From assembly GCA_905116865.2 (NCBI GenBank), contig CAJHNH020007523.1, forward strand, positions 139,089-203,088: a stretch of 64,000 nucleotides of DNA, in the 5' to 3' direction. Below are positions 55,801 to 62,518 of this stretch, one piece after another. How positions within the stretch are numbered: position 1 is the first letter of the stretch; every line of letters begins with the position of its first letter. The stretch is from Candidula unifasciata. Taxonomy: Eukaryota > Mollusca > Gastropoda > Stylommatophora > Geomitridae. The notes beneath the pieces are model-generated. The model saw only the letters and a program-made list of their open reading frames with translations, was not told where the DNA came from and did not search any database. Position numbers and translations under genes: made by a program.

Positions 55801-58800
55801 CTGCCACACAAGTAAGCGAATGACACTTTTCACTGCCATGCAAGTAAGCAAAAGACACTTTTAATTGCCACGCAAGTAAGCGAAAGACACTTTTCACTGC
55901 CAAGCAAGTAAGCGAATTGCACTTTTCACTGCCACGCAAGTAAGCGAATTGCACGTTTTGCTGCCACGCAGGTAAGTAAAGGACATTTTTCACTAACACA
56001 AGTAAGGCGAATGACTTTTTTTTACTGCTGCGCAAGTAGGTGATTGACACTTTTTACTACTGCACATGTAAGCAAATGACACTTTTCACTGTCGCGCAAG
56101 TAAGGCGAATGACACTTTTCACTGCTACGCAAGTAAGTGAATGGCACTTTGCTGCAAGAAGCTGACCAAGAAAGAGATGGGTGGAAGGAGTAAAAGCAAC
56201 ACTACAGAAACACAACATTTACACTAGCTACACAAGTAACAAAAGACAGGAAGTTACATATAACGCCTCTGTGACACTATTCCTCATAAACAGTAGGAAA
56301 AAAGATCTTTTGTGTAATGGTGTAAGACCTATGTGTTTTTTAAATTTTTATTTAACACTTCTAAAAGGGCTAACTGGTTTAAAGGTCTTGGGTTTAGATC
56401 TGCTTTCAGTCAGATTAAAAATTTTTTTTTTCAGGCATTTCTCCATGTCATCAGTGGGTGTCTTCATCATCATCAGCAACACTGGTAAAAGCCAGCAGAT
56501 CTTTTTGTATGTCCAATCTGTTTGATTTTGTATCTTTGGGGGGGGGGGGGGTAATTTGACAAAACTTCGCATCCGGATTATTGTGATTTTTTTTTTAATT
56601 TAAAAAATCTATCTTTTAGGAAATTATAGTCAAGCGTGTCTCACTCCCGCGAGGTGCACGCCTGACGATTGACGAGGTGAATTACCAGGTGCAAGAGTGC
56701 ATTGATGTTCTGAGTGAAGCCAAGGAGCATGTCTCCATGGAACGTTTGGAGTCGATGCTTCTGGAGAAGTACCAGGTACTTGAGGAGATCATCATCATCA
56801 TCATTTTGATTATCATCAATATCATCTTTCTGATCATCATCATCATAATTATCTTTCTGATCATCATCATCAATAAGATCTTTTTGATCATCATCATCAA
56901 TATTATCTTTCTGATCATCATCATCAGTATCATCTTTCTGATCATCATCATCAGTATCATCTTTCTGATCATCATCATCATCAATAATATTATCTTTCTG
57001 ATCATCCTCAGTAACATCTTTTTGATGATGTGTTTACCGTGTGTTCATAAATTCATGGTGCCCTTTGGACATTTCACAGGAAAGCAACAAAAGATGTTTT
57101 TCCATGGCTTTTTCTCCAAAATTCTTGCTGGTTGTTGCACAAAGTGTTCAAGTTCTCCTTCTTACAACATGGCCAAAAAACAGACTTCTACATTTAATTC
57201 CTTAAATCAGTTTACACTTTTCCTTTTTATCTCAAGGGGGGGGGGGAGAGACTGCCTGTTTTGTTGTCCTATAATTCCCTGATATATCTGTGCTTTATTC
57301 TCAACAACCACATCTGCAATCAAGTCTTTCTTGTTTGTCTACTTATTATCCATGTCTGCTGTGCATGGAGTCACCATTATTGTCATTCCGGGGTACGCAG
57401 GCATGGATGGAAATGAAAGAGCTGATAGGCTGGTTGGATCCGCCATCACTACCGATCGTCAGTCTATGGATCATGCTGAAATGGGAATGGTGGAGGACTT
57501 TCGGGGTAGTGAATCCACATCACTCACCAGAATGATAGACTTGGAAGTTAAGATCGGTATAGCAAAAGAATGAGACGCACACCAGGCACATCAGAGGACT
57601 TGTTAATCAACATAGAACTGGTACTATTAGCCACTGGACGCTGGGGTTGATACTGAGGGGAGGGTCTGGGCACCTAAGGACATGTCTGGAGTGCAGTGAT
57701 GACTATTCAACCATCCATGTCTGACACGCATATAACAACAACACACATTCTTTTTTTATTAACACTTTCACTTTTCTTTTTCTGTTATTTACAATTACCA
57801 CCTGAACGTGGGAAGAGGTTTGATTCGCATATAACAACATGGGTTTTTTTTTTTTATTGGTGACTAAAAGGTAGAAGACTTTTCTAAAAATCATATTTTG
57901 TTATTTTAACACTCAGGTGAGAGTTTTGATATGAGTTTGCCGGCTGCCCGAGAACACAACATGAAGCTGGGGAAAGTCAATGCATACATACAGAGCTTTG
58001 TGCGAACCCGATCCTTATGCACTTTGTACGAGCTGCAGGAGTGTTGCAGAGAGTTTCACCCAGAAAGAAAGGAATTTGAACATCTGAAGCTAGGACCCTT
58101 GCAAAAGATGCCAACAGTGTGAGTTTTGAAATGATCTAATGTTGTGTCTTAAAGTTAAAGCTGAGAGGATCACTTCACTGGGTTATATCTCATATGGCTC
58201 AGTCTCTCTGCACAGAATGGCTAGCTGCCTGCCAAAAGCATCGCACAGAGAACAAACTCCCTGGCTCCCCCAGTGATCCCCGGGATCTCCGTGAAAATTG
58301 CACTCGTAAACTGAACAACTCAGCCTTTAAATGATCCTAGGCCTTTAGAGTGTGAGGTAAACAGTTTGACTGTTTTGCTGCGGAGACCCTCCTGTGTTCT
58401 GTCTTCAATGTGTGGTAATTGATTTGCACATCACAGGAGTAACTTCTTCATTCTTCTTGTCTCTACTCCTGGTATACCTCACAGCATTCTCTATATCAGG
58501 CCTTTCTGTTCACTTTGAATAAAGTTTTTTTTAGTGTCTATTTCTTGTGACCATATTCTGCGCGGTCGACCTCTGGCTCTGTTACTATTGTATCTGTATA
58601 ACATTGCTCTCTGTGGTGCCCTGTCTGATGCCAATCTTGTTACATGGCCACAAACTATTTGATTTGTTGTCAACCTATAAAGTTCAGCATTAGTTCTGTG
58701 CCGACTCTCCTCCTGATAACATCGTTCCTAAGTCGATCTTTCCTCGTTACACTTAGCATAGTACATAAACATTTTATCTCTGTCATAATCATTTTCCATC

Positions 58801-60622
58801 TTCTGTCTTCTGAAGATGGTGTCCATGTCTGATATTGATAGCATAGTGTTGGTAAGAATATTGGGCTGAACAGTGTTATTTTAGAATTCATGTTCACATG
58901 CTTGCATTTCAAAATTGGTGCCATTTGGCCTAAGACTTAAGTGGGTTTATTGCACCTTCACTTGATTTTTTTGTTGTTGATTTTTTCATCTTCATCAGTT
59001 TTAAGGAGTAAAAAAAAAGCGATAAAAATTACAAATGAAGAAATTATAATACATGGCCTGACACCAGTCACACAGCTCGTTTAAGATCAACTGATGAGAT
59101 AGTTTAATCATCTGATAATGCCATCGTAAACAACTGCCACAGAAAGCCACGCTGAGAAATATAGCGAACACAGGTGCAAGGGAAAGACCATGTTGAAGAT
59201 TAAAGACAGAAGTGTTACTGCAGCCAACCTCTATTGTGGAAATGACACAGATTGAACAAAATGAAGAGTTAATCACAGCACCCGGGACGCTCTCATATAA
59301 ACCCTTTTTCCCATTTTCAGCAGCCAGTGCCCCGTTTAAATTCCAGCGGAACCAGTAGCGGTCTGTTTGTATGCCTATCTTGGCTTTTCTCTGAGTTTTG
59401 GGTGTTGTTCAGATCCCCTGGTGATATCAAATTTGAGCGAGGAGAGGAGTGGGTCAGTATCCGAGCAAGTTTCAGACTTGAAAAGGATTCTAATCGCTTT
59501 AGGCCGTGAGTGCTGCAAAATCAGAGGTTCAACAAATGGCTCATGACAATTCCCGCATAAGTGATGTGATTATGTATACAGATGGCTCTGTGTGGAGAGG
59601 TAGACAAAGTGCAGAAGCACAGATAGATCATTACTGTCTAGGAAGAATGGCACTGCGAGGAGTTACAAATGGATCTGATCAATACTCAACACTCAGTGGA
59701 AAAGCGAGACGTATATACAATCAGTTACTGGTGCTTTCGGAATTGAAACTCCTTGCTTGCTGCTGAAAATGGGGATGGAGTGATTATGAGTGTCCCAAGT
59801 GCTGTGATGTCGATTCTTAATTCAGCATTTAGGTGTAGTCACTCCCCACTGCACCATTCTCTTCAGACCTTAATTGTGCTCTGTTTGTGCTTCTGCACTG
59901 TCCTCCCCCCCCCCCCCTCCCCCCAAAGGATAAATCCTTGTCATCCCAAAACAGCCTGTTCATGTTACTTGATTATTAGTTTTATGTTTTACAGCTTTTT
60001 TCTATCCAGTAAATGGCCTGTTCATGTTACTTGATTATTAGTTATATGTTTTACAGCTTTTTCTATCCAGTAAACAGCCTGTTCATGTTACTTGATTATT
60101 AGTTATATGTTTTACAGCTTTTTTCTATCCAGTAAACAGTCTGTTCATGTTACTTGATTATTAGTTACATGTTTTACAGCTTTTTTCTATCCAGTAAACA
60201 GCCTGTTCATGTTACTTGATTATTAGTTACATGTTTTACAGCTTTTTTCTATCCAGTAAACAGCCTGTTCATGTTACTTGATTATTAGTTATATGTTTTA
60301 CAGCTTTTTCTATCCAGTAAACAGCCTGTTCATGTTACTTGATTATTAGTTATATGTTTTACAGCTTTTTTCTATCCAGTAAACAGCATGTTCAGATTTC
60401 TGAATTTCGATCTGTTCCAATAACATAATCGTCCAACAAACAGGGCGCCAGGACCTGTCCAGATTTGTTGATATAGATTGATTATAACTTTGATGTGTTT
60501 TTTTCCCGATAACTCTATCATCCAACAAACAGCCAGGACCTATTCAAGTTTCCGATGGATGAGTACATTCCAGAAATTACATCTATTGACCTGATTGAGC
60601 ACTTGCATGGTTTTCTTGACAA
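46189..60622 (+). CDS. Unidentified multi-exon gene with winged-helix-like blocks and SIM-like motif (3' end outside window)
   Basis: Seven exons (46189-46867, 50219-50359, 53026-53084, 54121-54306, 56620-56775, 57922-58118, 60533-60622) join with matching phases to 502 codons and two bases. The last donor (GTGAGT) is open, so the gene continues. Residues 1-75 and about 122-172 look like two related alpha/beta winged-helix modules ending in FVSL and LYLMP. Residues 87-98 (EVLVVDSDSDEE) have the hydrophobic-then-acidic form of a SUMO-interacting motif. Residues 227-355 are Pro/Ser-rich linker. Residues about 356-502 form a second folded region with the string KLGPLQKMPTVQDLFKFP. I do not recognise the family firmly. 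The C-terminal block reminds me of the N-terminal region of metazoan NO VEIN-like (histidine-kinase-type ATPase/DUF3883) proteins, and the winged-helix blocks of LOTUS-type domains. Both are weak inferences. No zinc fingers or membrane segments are seen. Confidence 0.7.
46930..47125 (+). mobile_element. SINE-1 5' two-thirds
   Basis: GTGTGTGGATTCCGGGGCCC, GCATGTTGTAAGAGGCAACT, GGAGTGCATCTGCCTGAGAG, GTAAAATGGATATGCACACA. Starts about 60 bases after exon 1 of the plus-strand gene. Confidence 0.75.
47150..47300 (-). mobile_element. LINE-tail repeat shared with 26.88 kb
   Basis: Near-identical to 26880-27010 (CCCAGTGGAGCATAGACCCT versus CCCAATGGAGCATAGGCCCT and the following 100 bases). Confidence 0.6.
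47537..47860 (+). pseudogene. Penelope-like element GIY-YIG endonuclease fragment
   Basis: Reads FYCTTCSVIDAINCKRCALK, YISETGLWLADSFRHLLDVQ, then LHFNSQDHQGVHEMEVTVIK. The order C..C, Y-(I)-x-ETG...R-x-H, and HFN...H is that of the GIY-YIG domain at the C-terminus of Penelope-like elements. The upstream RT is absent. Confidence 0.65.
47938..48108 (+). mobile_element. RNH-LINE 3' end, short copy
   Basis: Starts at the RRSTLRERMRRIYNQTVTG-like stretch, continues to the EHLWECPECCDVDS coding end and the ATTCAACATTCAACAT terminus. Confidence 0.7.
48403..48690 (+). mobile_element. SINE-1 copy
   Basis: CCCATGTGGGTTCCGGGGCC, AACAAGAATCGACTCGCTGC, GCCTAAGAGGCAAGCAACCA, ACAGCCGGTGAACAAGAACA. Confidence 0.75.
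48728..49000 (+). mobile_element. SINE-2 copy, near full length
   Basis: Head AAAGCAGCTAGACACTCGCT, CGGAAGGTCGTGTGTTGGGG; body TGATGTTGACCACATCACCC; end CCTAAAGGCATGACAATGGC. Intron 1 of the plus-strand gene. Confidence 0.8.
49240..49385 (-). mobile_element. SINE-4 head fragment
   Basis: GTGTTCGATCTTACTTTCCA, CCTTCACCAGGCTTAAACCC, GGGACCTCCAGCACTCGAGG, ACCATGCCCTGAGACCAC. Confidence 0.65.
49405..50045 (+). mobile_element. SINE-1 copy split by an RNH-LINE
   Basis: 5' part 49405-49528 (ATGTGTGGGTTCCAGGCCCC ... GCATCTGCCTGAG) and 3' part 49893-50045 (GCCTGGGAGGCAAGGAAC ... ACAGCCGGTGGACAAAGAAA) join at one point of the consensus. Confidence 0.82.
49529..49892 (-). mobile_element. RNH-LINE 3' end nested in a SINE-1
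   Basis: Reads IFSPGHACVVGNDQADRLAG, SAPLGGELRHDKADVVKALW, on to EHTWECPECCDVN. It splits a plus-strand SINE-1 (49405-49528 and 49893-50045) with a short target-site duplication. Confidence 0.8.
50219..50359 (+). CDS. Plus-strand gene, exon 2
   Basis: Acceptor GTTAACACAG, two bases complete a Glu codon, then GSTAASSPMLPPPSYLSAQ and further Ser/Pro/Val-rich linker. Donor TCAA|GTAAGC, phase 1. The frame is open and the phases fit both neighbours. Confidence 0.65.
50405..50660 (+). mobile_element. SINE-1 copy, diverged
   Basis: CATGCAACTAATTAGAAGTG, GCTTCTTCCTGAGAGGTGAG, AAAATGGATGTGTGCACGCA, ACCAGAACTTTCCACTTGAG. Starts about 45 bases into intron 2 of the plus-strand gene. Confidence 0.65.
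50885..50990 (+). mobile_element. RNase H-type LINE fragment (other family)
   Basis: Reads VPGRSGVR, then after a stop NQRADWLAGRDMVGTGKAIN. The H-x-G...N-x-R/K-A-D-x-L-A pattern is the RNase H C-terminal block. Confidence 0.5.
51225..51560 (+). mobile_element. RTE-type LINE C-terminal end, 'RRRKLE' family
   Basis: Same order of blocks as 12060-12430 (GTCTTGAAAGAAACTGATTC, then the AAAACTGGAATACAT block and GGACTATCAGAAGAAGAATT end), with small deletions. Confidence 0.6.
51740..51965 (+). mobile_element. Unclassified interspersed repeat, copy A
   Basis: Shares ordered blocks with 54790-54990: AAGTGCCACCATGTGAATGA, TCCCGGAAACCCCGTTCAGC, TAGGGCTCCCAAGG, TTGCCTCCCACATGGGGATG. Confidence 0.5.
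52040..52235 (-). mobile_element. RTE-type LINE C-terminal end, half of an inverted pair
   Basis: Minus strand reads SKLEYIVVVGKLEGRRGREI, KQMLDGLTSWYGRSSVSELT. Directly followed by a plus-strand copy of the same family. Confidence 0.65.
52236..52525 (+). mobile_element. RTE-type LINE C-terminal end, other half of inverted pair
   Basis: Plus strand carries the GATGTCTTGAAAGAAACTGG block through GGAGAACATTGGAGTACATT to the GTTGTGGGTAGACATGACTA end, the same family in opposite orientation. Its end is amplified into the 76-bp array that follows. Confidence 0.65.
52480..52905. repeat. 76-bp tandem repeat, about 5.5 copies, from an RTE-type LINE end
   Basis: GTTATGCATAGACATGA recurs every 76 bases (52561, 52637, 52713, 52789, 52865). 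The unit also has CACTCTCTCTGTCAGAACTG. Its sequence matches the 3' end of the adjacent LINE copy. Confidence 0.93.
53026..53084 (+). CDS. Plus-strand gene, exon 3 (59 nt)
   Basis: Acceptor TTCCCTCTTTAG, encodes SSVMIPRQVQSQLPAHNSIQ across the junction, donor CAG|GTATGA. Short, but its splice sites are good and its phase fits exons 2 and 4. Confidence 0.6.
53085..53394. other. Intron 3 of the plus-strand gene, no repeat recognised
   Basis: A short imperfect duplication (CTTCCTCTTCAGCCATCTTG and CTTCCTCTTCAGCTATCTTG) at 53146-53210; otherwise plain intronic sequence. Confidence 0.5.
53395..53675. repeat. 22-bp tandem repeat, about 12 copies
   Basis: Unit GAGTAAACTAGATGGACTAG CA. A SINE-1 follows at 53683; array-like sequence (GGAGTAACAGAGTGAACGTA) resumes after it. 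Confidence 0.93.
53683..53958 (+). mobile_element. SINE-1 copy inside the 22-bp array
   Basis: TCCCTGTGTGGGTTCTGTGA, AATAGACTCACTGCCTCATG, GGAAGCAAGGAACCAACAGT, GTGAACGCGAAGAAGAAAAT. Confidence 0.75.
54121..54306 (+). CDS. Plus-strand gene, exon 4 (Pro/Ser-rich linker)
   Basis: Acceptor after a TTTTTTTCCCCTCC tract and GAACAAGCAG; 62 codons, phase 0 at both ends; donor AAG|GTGAGT. The product starts TLLSALASPALVSPQMSPAL, is rich in Pro and Ser, and ends GTKVTDEVK. Confidence 0.65.
54650..54770 (+). mobile_element. SINE-2 3' part, diverged
   Basis: AGAAGTAAAG, GATGTTGACCACGTCACCC, ATATGCCTGATGGCATGGGG, TTCTGTACTA. Confidence 0.6.
54790..54990 (+). mobile_element. Unclassified interspersed repeat, copy B
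   Basis: AAGTGCCACTATTTGGATGA, TCCCAGAAACCCAGTTCAAC, TAGGGCCCCCGGGG, TTGCCCCCCACATTTGGACG. Intron 4 of the plus-strand gene. Confidence 0.5.
55020..55245 (+). mobile_element. SINE-3 copy
   Basis: GTCTGTGGCTTAGCTGGTAC, GACAGTGGCACTGAGAGCTG, TTTGCCTAGAAAAACCACAA, then GAGGTTGGTTCTGCAATATC tail. Confidence 0.75.
55245..55485 (-). mobile_element. RTE-type LINE RT C-terminal fragment
   Basis: Reads SKMSLAIKVNIYKSLLQFIF, LYGCERWTLW: the conserved K-x-x-(I/L)Y-x-S-x-x-x-(S/x)-x-LLYGCE-W block at the end of RTE/endonuclease-RT proteins. Confidence 0.7.
55790..56150. repeat. About 32-bp tandem repeat, 11 copies
   Basis: Unit CTGCCACGCAAGTAAGCGAA TGACACTTTTCA with many variants. Intron 4 of the plus-strand gene. 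Confidence 0.92.
56620..56775 (+). CDS. Plus-strand gene, exon 5
   Basis: Acceptor ATCTTTTAG, 52 codons starting EIIVKRVSLPRGARLTIDEV, helical MERLESMLLEKYQ at the end, donor CAG|GTACTT. A TCATCA-rich array begins 13 bases inside the intron. Confidence 0.7.
56788..57015. repeat. ATC-rich array, 27-36-bp periodicity
   Basis: TCATCATCATCA alternating with TATCATCTTTCTGA. Starts 13 bases after the donor of exon 5. Confidence 0.93.
57365..57715 (+). mobile_element. RNH-LINE 3' part, diverged
   Basis: Reads VIPGYAGMDGNERADRLVGS and continues through the family's tail with frameshifts. Lies in intron 5 of the plus-strand gene. Confidence 0.65.
57922..58118 (+). CDS. Plus-strand gene, exon 6
   Basis: Encodes SFDMSLPAAREHNMKLGKVN, then a charged helical region and KLGPLQKMPT. 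Donor ACAGT|GTGAGT, phase 2. Position 57922 is the acceptor that fits the phase of exon 5; the better-looking AG at 57916 would break the frame, so this 5' boundary is uncertain. Confidence 0.65.
58155..58392 (-). mobile_element. SINE-5 copy
   Basis: AGAGGATCACTTCACTGGGT, GGGATCTCCGTGAAAATTGC, GTGTGAGGTAAACAGTTTGA, TGCGGAGACCC. Starts about 40 bases inside intron 6 of the plus-strand gene. Confidence 0.7.
58470..58870 (-). mobile_element. RTE-type LINE C-terminal end, same family as 31.6 kb
   Basis: Reads [20 protein letters not shown], then [36 protein letters not shown]. Closely matches 31555-31985 in opposite orientation. Confidence 0.7.
58871..59274. other. Intron 6 of the plus-strand gene, no feature recognised
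   Basis: AT-rich, short frames only. Confidence 0.5.
59275..59432 (-). mobile_element. RNH-LINE 3' end fragment
   Basis: Minus strand shows the CACTGG-to-GGAACGTC-type 3' segment of the family (complement of the CACAGCACCCGGGACGCTCT end). Confidence 0.55.
59505..59830 (+). mobile_element. RNH-LINE copy with internal deletion
   Basis: Starts near the RNase H N-terminus (VIMYTDGSVWRG), then jumps to SAEAQIDHYCLGRMALRGV and the common tail, ending GATTCTTAATTCAGCATT. The catalytic middle of RNase H is missing. Confidence 0.7.
59950..60395. repeat. 61-bp tandem repeat, about seven copies
   Basis: Unit includes CCTGTTCATGTTACTTGATT, ATTAGTTATATGTTTTACAG and TTTTCTATCCAGTAAACAG. Directly upstream of exon 7 of the plus-strand gene. 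Confidence 0.95.
60533..60622 (+). CDS. Plus-strand gene, exon 7
   Basis: Acceptor CCAACAAACAG, one base completes Val, then QDLFKFPMDEYIPEITSIDL and IEHLHGFLD. Donor ACAA|GTGAGT, phase 2. Tandem arrays lie on both sides. The next exon is not in the window. Confidence 0.65.
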
Positions 60623-60627
60623 GTGAG

Positions 60628-61195
60628 TTGTTTAGCTAAAAGGTGAATGAGCTGTTTAGCTAGTGAGTGAATGAGTTAAGCTAGTGAGTGAATGAGTTGT
60701 TTAGCTAGTGAGTGAATGAGTTGTTTAGCTAGTGAGTGAATGAGTTGTTTAGCTAGTGAGTGAATGAGTTGTTTAGCTAGTGAGTGAATGAGTTGTTTAG
60801 CTAGTGAGTGAATGAGTTGTTTAGCTAGAGAGTGAATGAGTTGTTTAGCTAGTGAGTGAATGAGTTGTTTAGCTAGTGAGTGAATGAGTTGTTTAGCTAG
60901 TGAGTGAATGAGTTAAGCTAGTGAGTGAATGAGTTGTTTAGCTAGTGAGTGAATGAGTTGTTTAGCTAGTGAGTGAATGAGTTGTTTAGCTAGTGAGTGA
61001 ATGAGTTGTTTAGCTAGTGAGTGAATGAGTTGTTTGGCTAGTGAGTGAATGAGTTGTTTAGCTAGTGAGTGAATGAGTTGTTTAGCTAGTGAGTGAATGA
61101 GTTGTTTGGCTAGTGAGTGAATGAGTTGTTTGGCTAGTGAGTGAATGAGTTGTTTAGCTAGTGAGTGAATGAGTTGTTTAGCTAGTGAGTAAGTT
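60628..61195. repeat. 24-bp tandem repeat, about 23 copies
   Basis: Unit GTGAGTGAATGAGTTGTTTA GCTA. Starts within a few bases of the donor of exon 7; two copies lack TTGTT. Confidence 0.96.
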
Positions 61196-61245
61196 TAGGA
61201 CAGTTCTTCTTCTTCTTCTTCTTTCGTTCGCATGAAATAAATTGT

Positions 61246-61593
61246 CTATATCTGCAAAGCCGTCTCTTGTATGAATTTCACTGTCTTTTGTAATTCACTA
61301 AGCGGCCCGTAAAGTTTGACTTCCACAAGTGTCTCTTTTGGCCAAATGTTTTGCCTGAAAGCGTTGAATATGGGACAGTCTTGAAGGATGTGATCTGTTG
61401 TTTCAGGTGCCAGTCCACAAGTACACATGGCCGATTGGCCAATCTTAAATTTGTTGTACATGCGGGAGCGAAGTCTATTGTGCCCTGTTCTAAGACGAAG
61501 GATAATAACTTGCTCTGGTCTGTCCATAATATGGTAATCATCTTGTGCCAGTTTCGGTGGCATTCTGATTGATTTGATCATTCTCTTCTTCTG
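61246..61593 (-). pseudogene. C-terminal zinc-knuckle-like end of the LINE
   Basis: In frame with the RNase H after one in-frame stop. Contains RLRTGHNRLRSRMYNKFKIG, then CTCG...H...DCP, the Cys/His cluster usual at the C-terminus of such LINEs, and WPKETLVEVKLYGPLSELQ. Confidence 0.8.
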
Positions 61594-62349
61594 TTAAGAG
61601 ACTGGTATGTCAGGTTGTTCTTCAGTTGCACCTTCCTTAGCTAGTTTATCAGCTTTTTCGTTTCCGGGAACTCCACAGTGGGAAGGTATCCACTGCATTA
61701 CTAATTTACAGCGGTTGCCTAGTTCGGATAATAGTGTCCGTATGCTTGGTAATTTTCCAGACTGGAGTGACTGAAGTACTGCTTTTGCATCTGTCAGGAA
61801 TACCACTGGTTGTGAAAAATACCCTGTATTTAGTAGTTTCTCTACCGCTATCTTGATGGCTTGAACTTCTGCATCATAGTTGTGACAGTGCTTTCCCGTT
61901 GGTAATTTGGCTGTATCCCTGGTATTATTAGGATACTCAATGTACACTCCCGCACCTCCGTTTCTGACTGCGCTTTCTGCTGACCCATCTGTGTAAACAC
62001 GGACCCAAAGGTTCTGTGGGTATTCATCATCAAGTAAACTGAGGGTGGCTGTTTTGCGCTGCACACTGTTTTGTTCTTCCTTGTCAAATACCCCTTTCAC
62101 TTCAGTCTTGATGTGTATTGGAAACTTATACTCCTCTCTCCAGGGGGTCCGTTCTGGGACAGCATTTAAGGATCTATCAGTTGCAGGTAAATCAGTGGTT
62201 TGTCTGCCGAGCCGTTTGGCCTGGTGGATAAAACTACTTCTCTTTAGTCGTCCCAAAGCTAAATTTTTGAATCTTTCATTCATAGGGTGACTGGGCATAC
62301 TAAGAAACTTTTTCTGCTTGTAAAAGCATCTTGGTGTCTCTGCGTTCAC
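61594..62349 (-). pseudogene. RNase H domain of the same LINE, frame-shifted from the RT
   Basis: The frame carries RNase H motifs in order: YTDGS (61981-61995), NYDAEVQAIK, FLTDAKAVLQ and WIPSHCGVPGNEKADKLA, i.e. the four acidic catalytic positions and the active-site His. RNase H after RT is typical of the I superfamily. Relative to the RT the frame changes by one base at an A-run near 62305-62309 (an extra A restores the LINE-like reading on either side). A TAA ends this frame at 61594, and the same frame resumes straight after it. Confidence 0.9.
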
Positions 62350-62518
62350 TTAGTGCTTGGGTCATCCCCATTTTCTCCATCACAGCTATAGGTGTTGATT
62401 TCATACTGCCTGTGGTAACTCTGAGTGCTTGATTTTGCACTTTGTCTAATTCTTGCAATGTGGTTTTTGATGCCGAACTCCATGCTGTTGATCCGTATTC
62501 AAGATGTGGTCGAACACT

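Noticed and set aside
57917..57921. Acceptor CAG at 57914-57916 for exon 6
   Set aside because: Better consensus, but it puts exon 6 out of phase with exon 5; the AG at 57920-57921 keeps the frame. Transcript data would decide.
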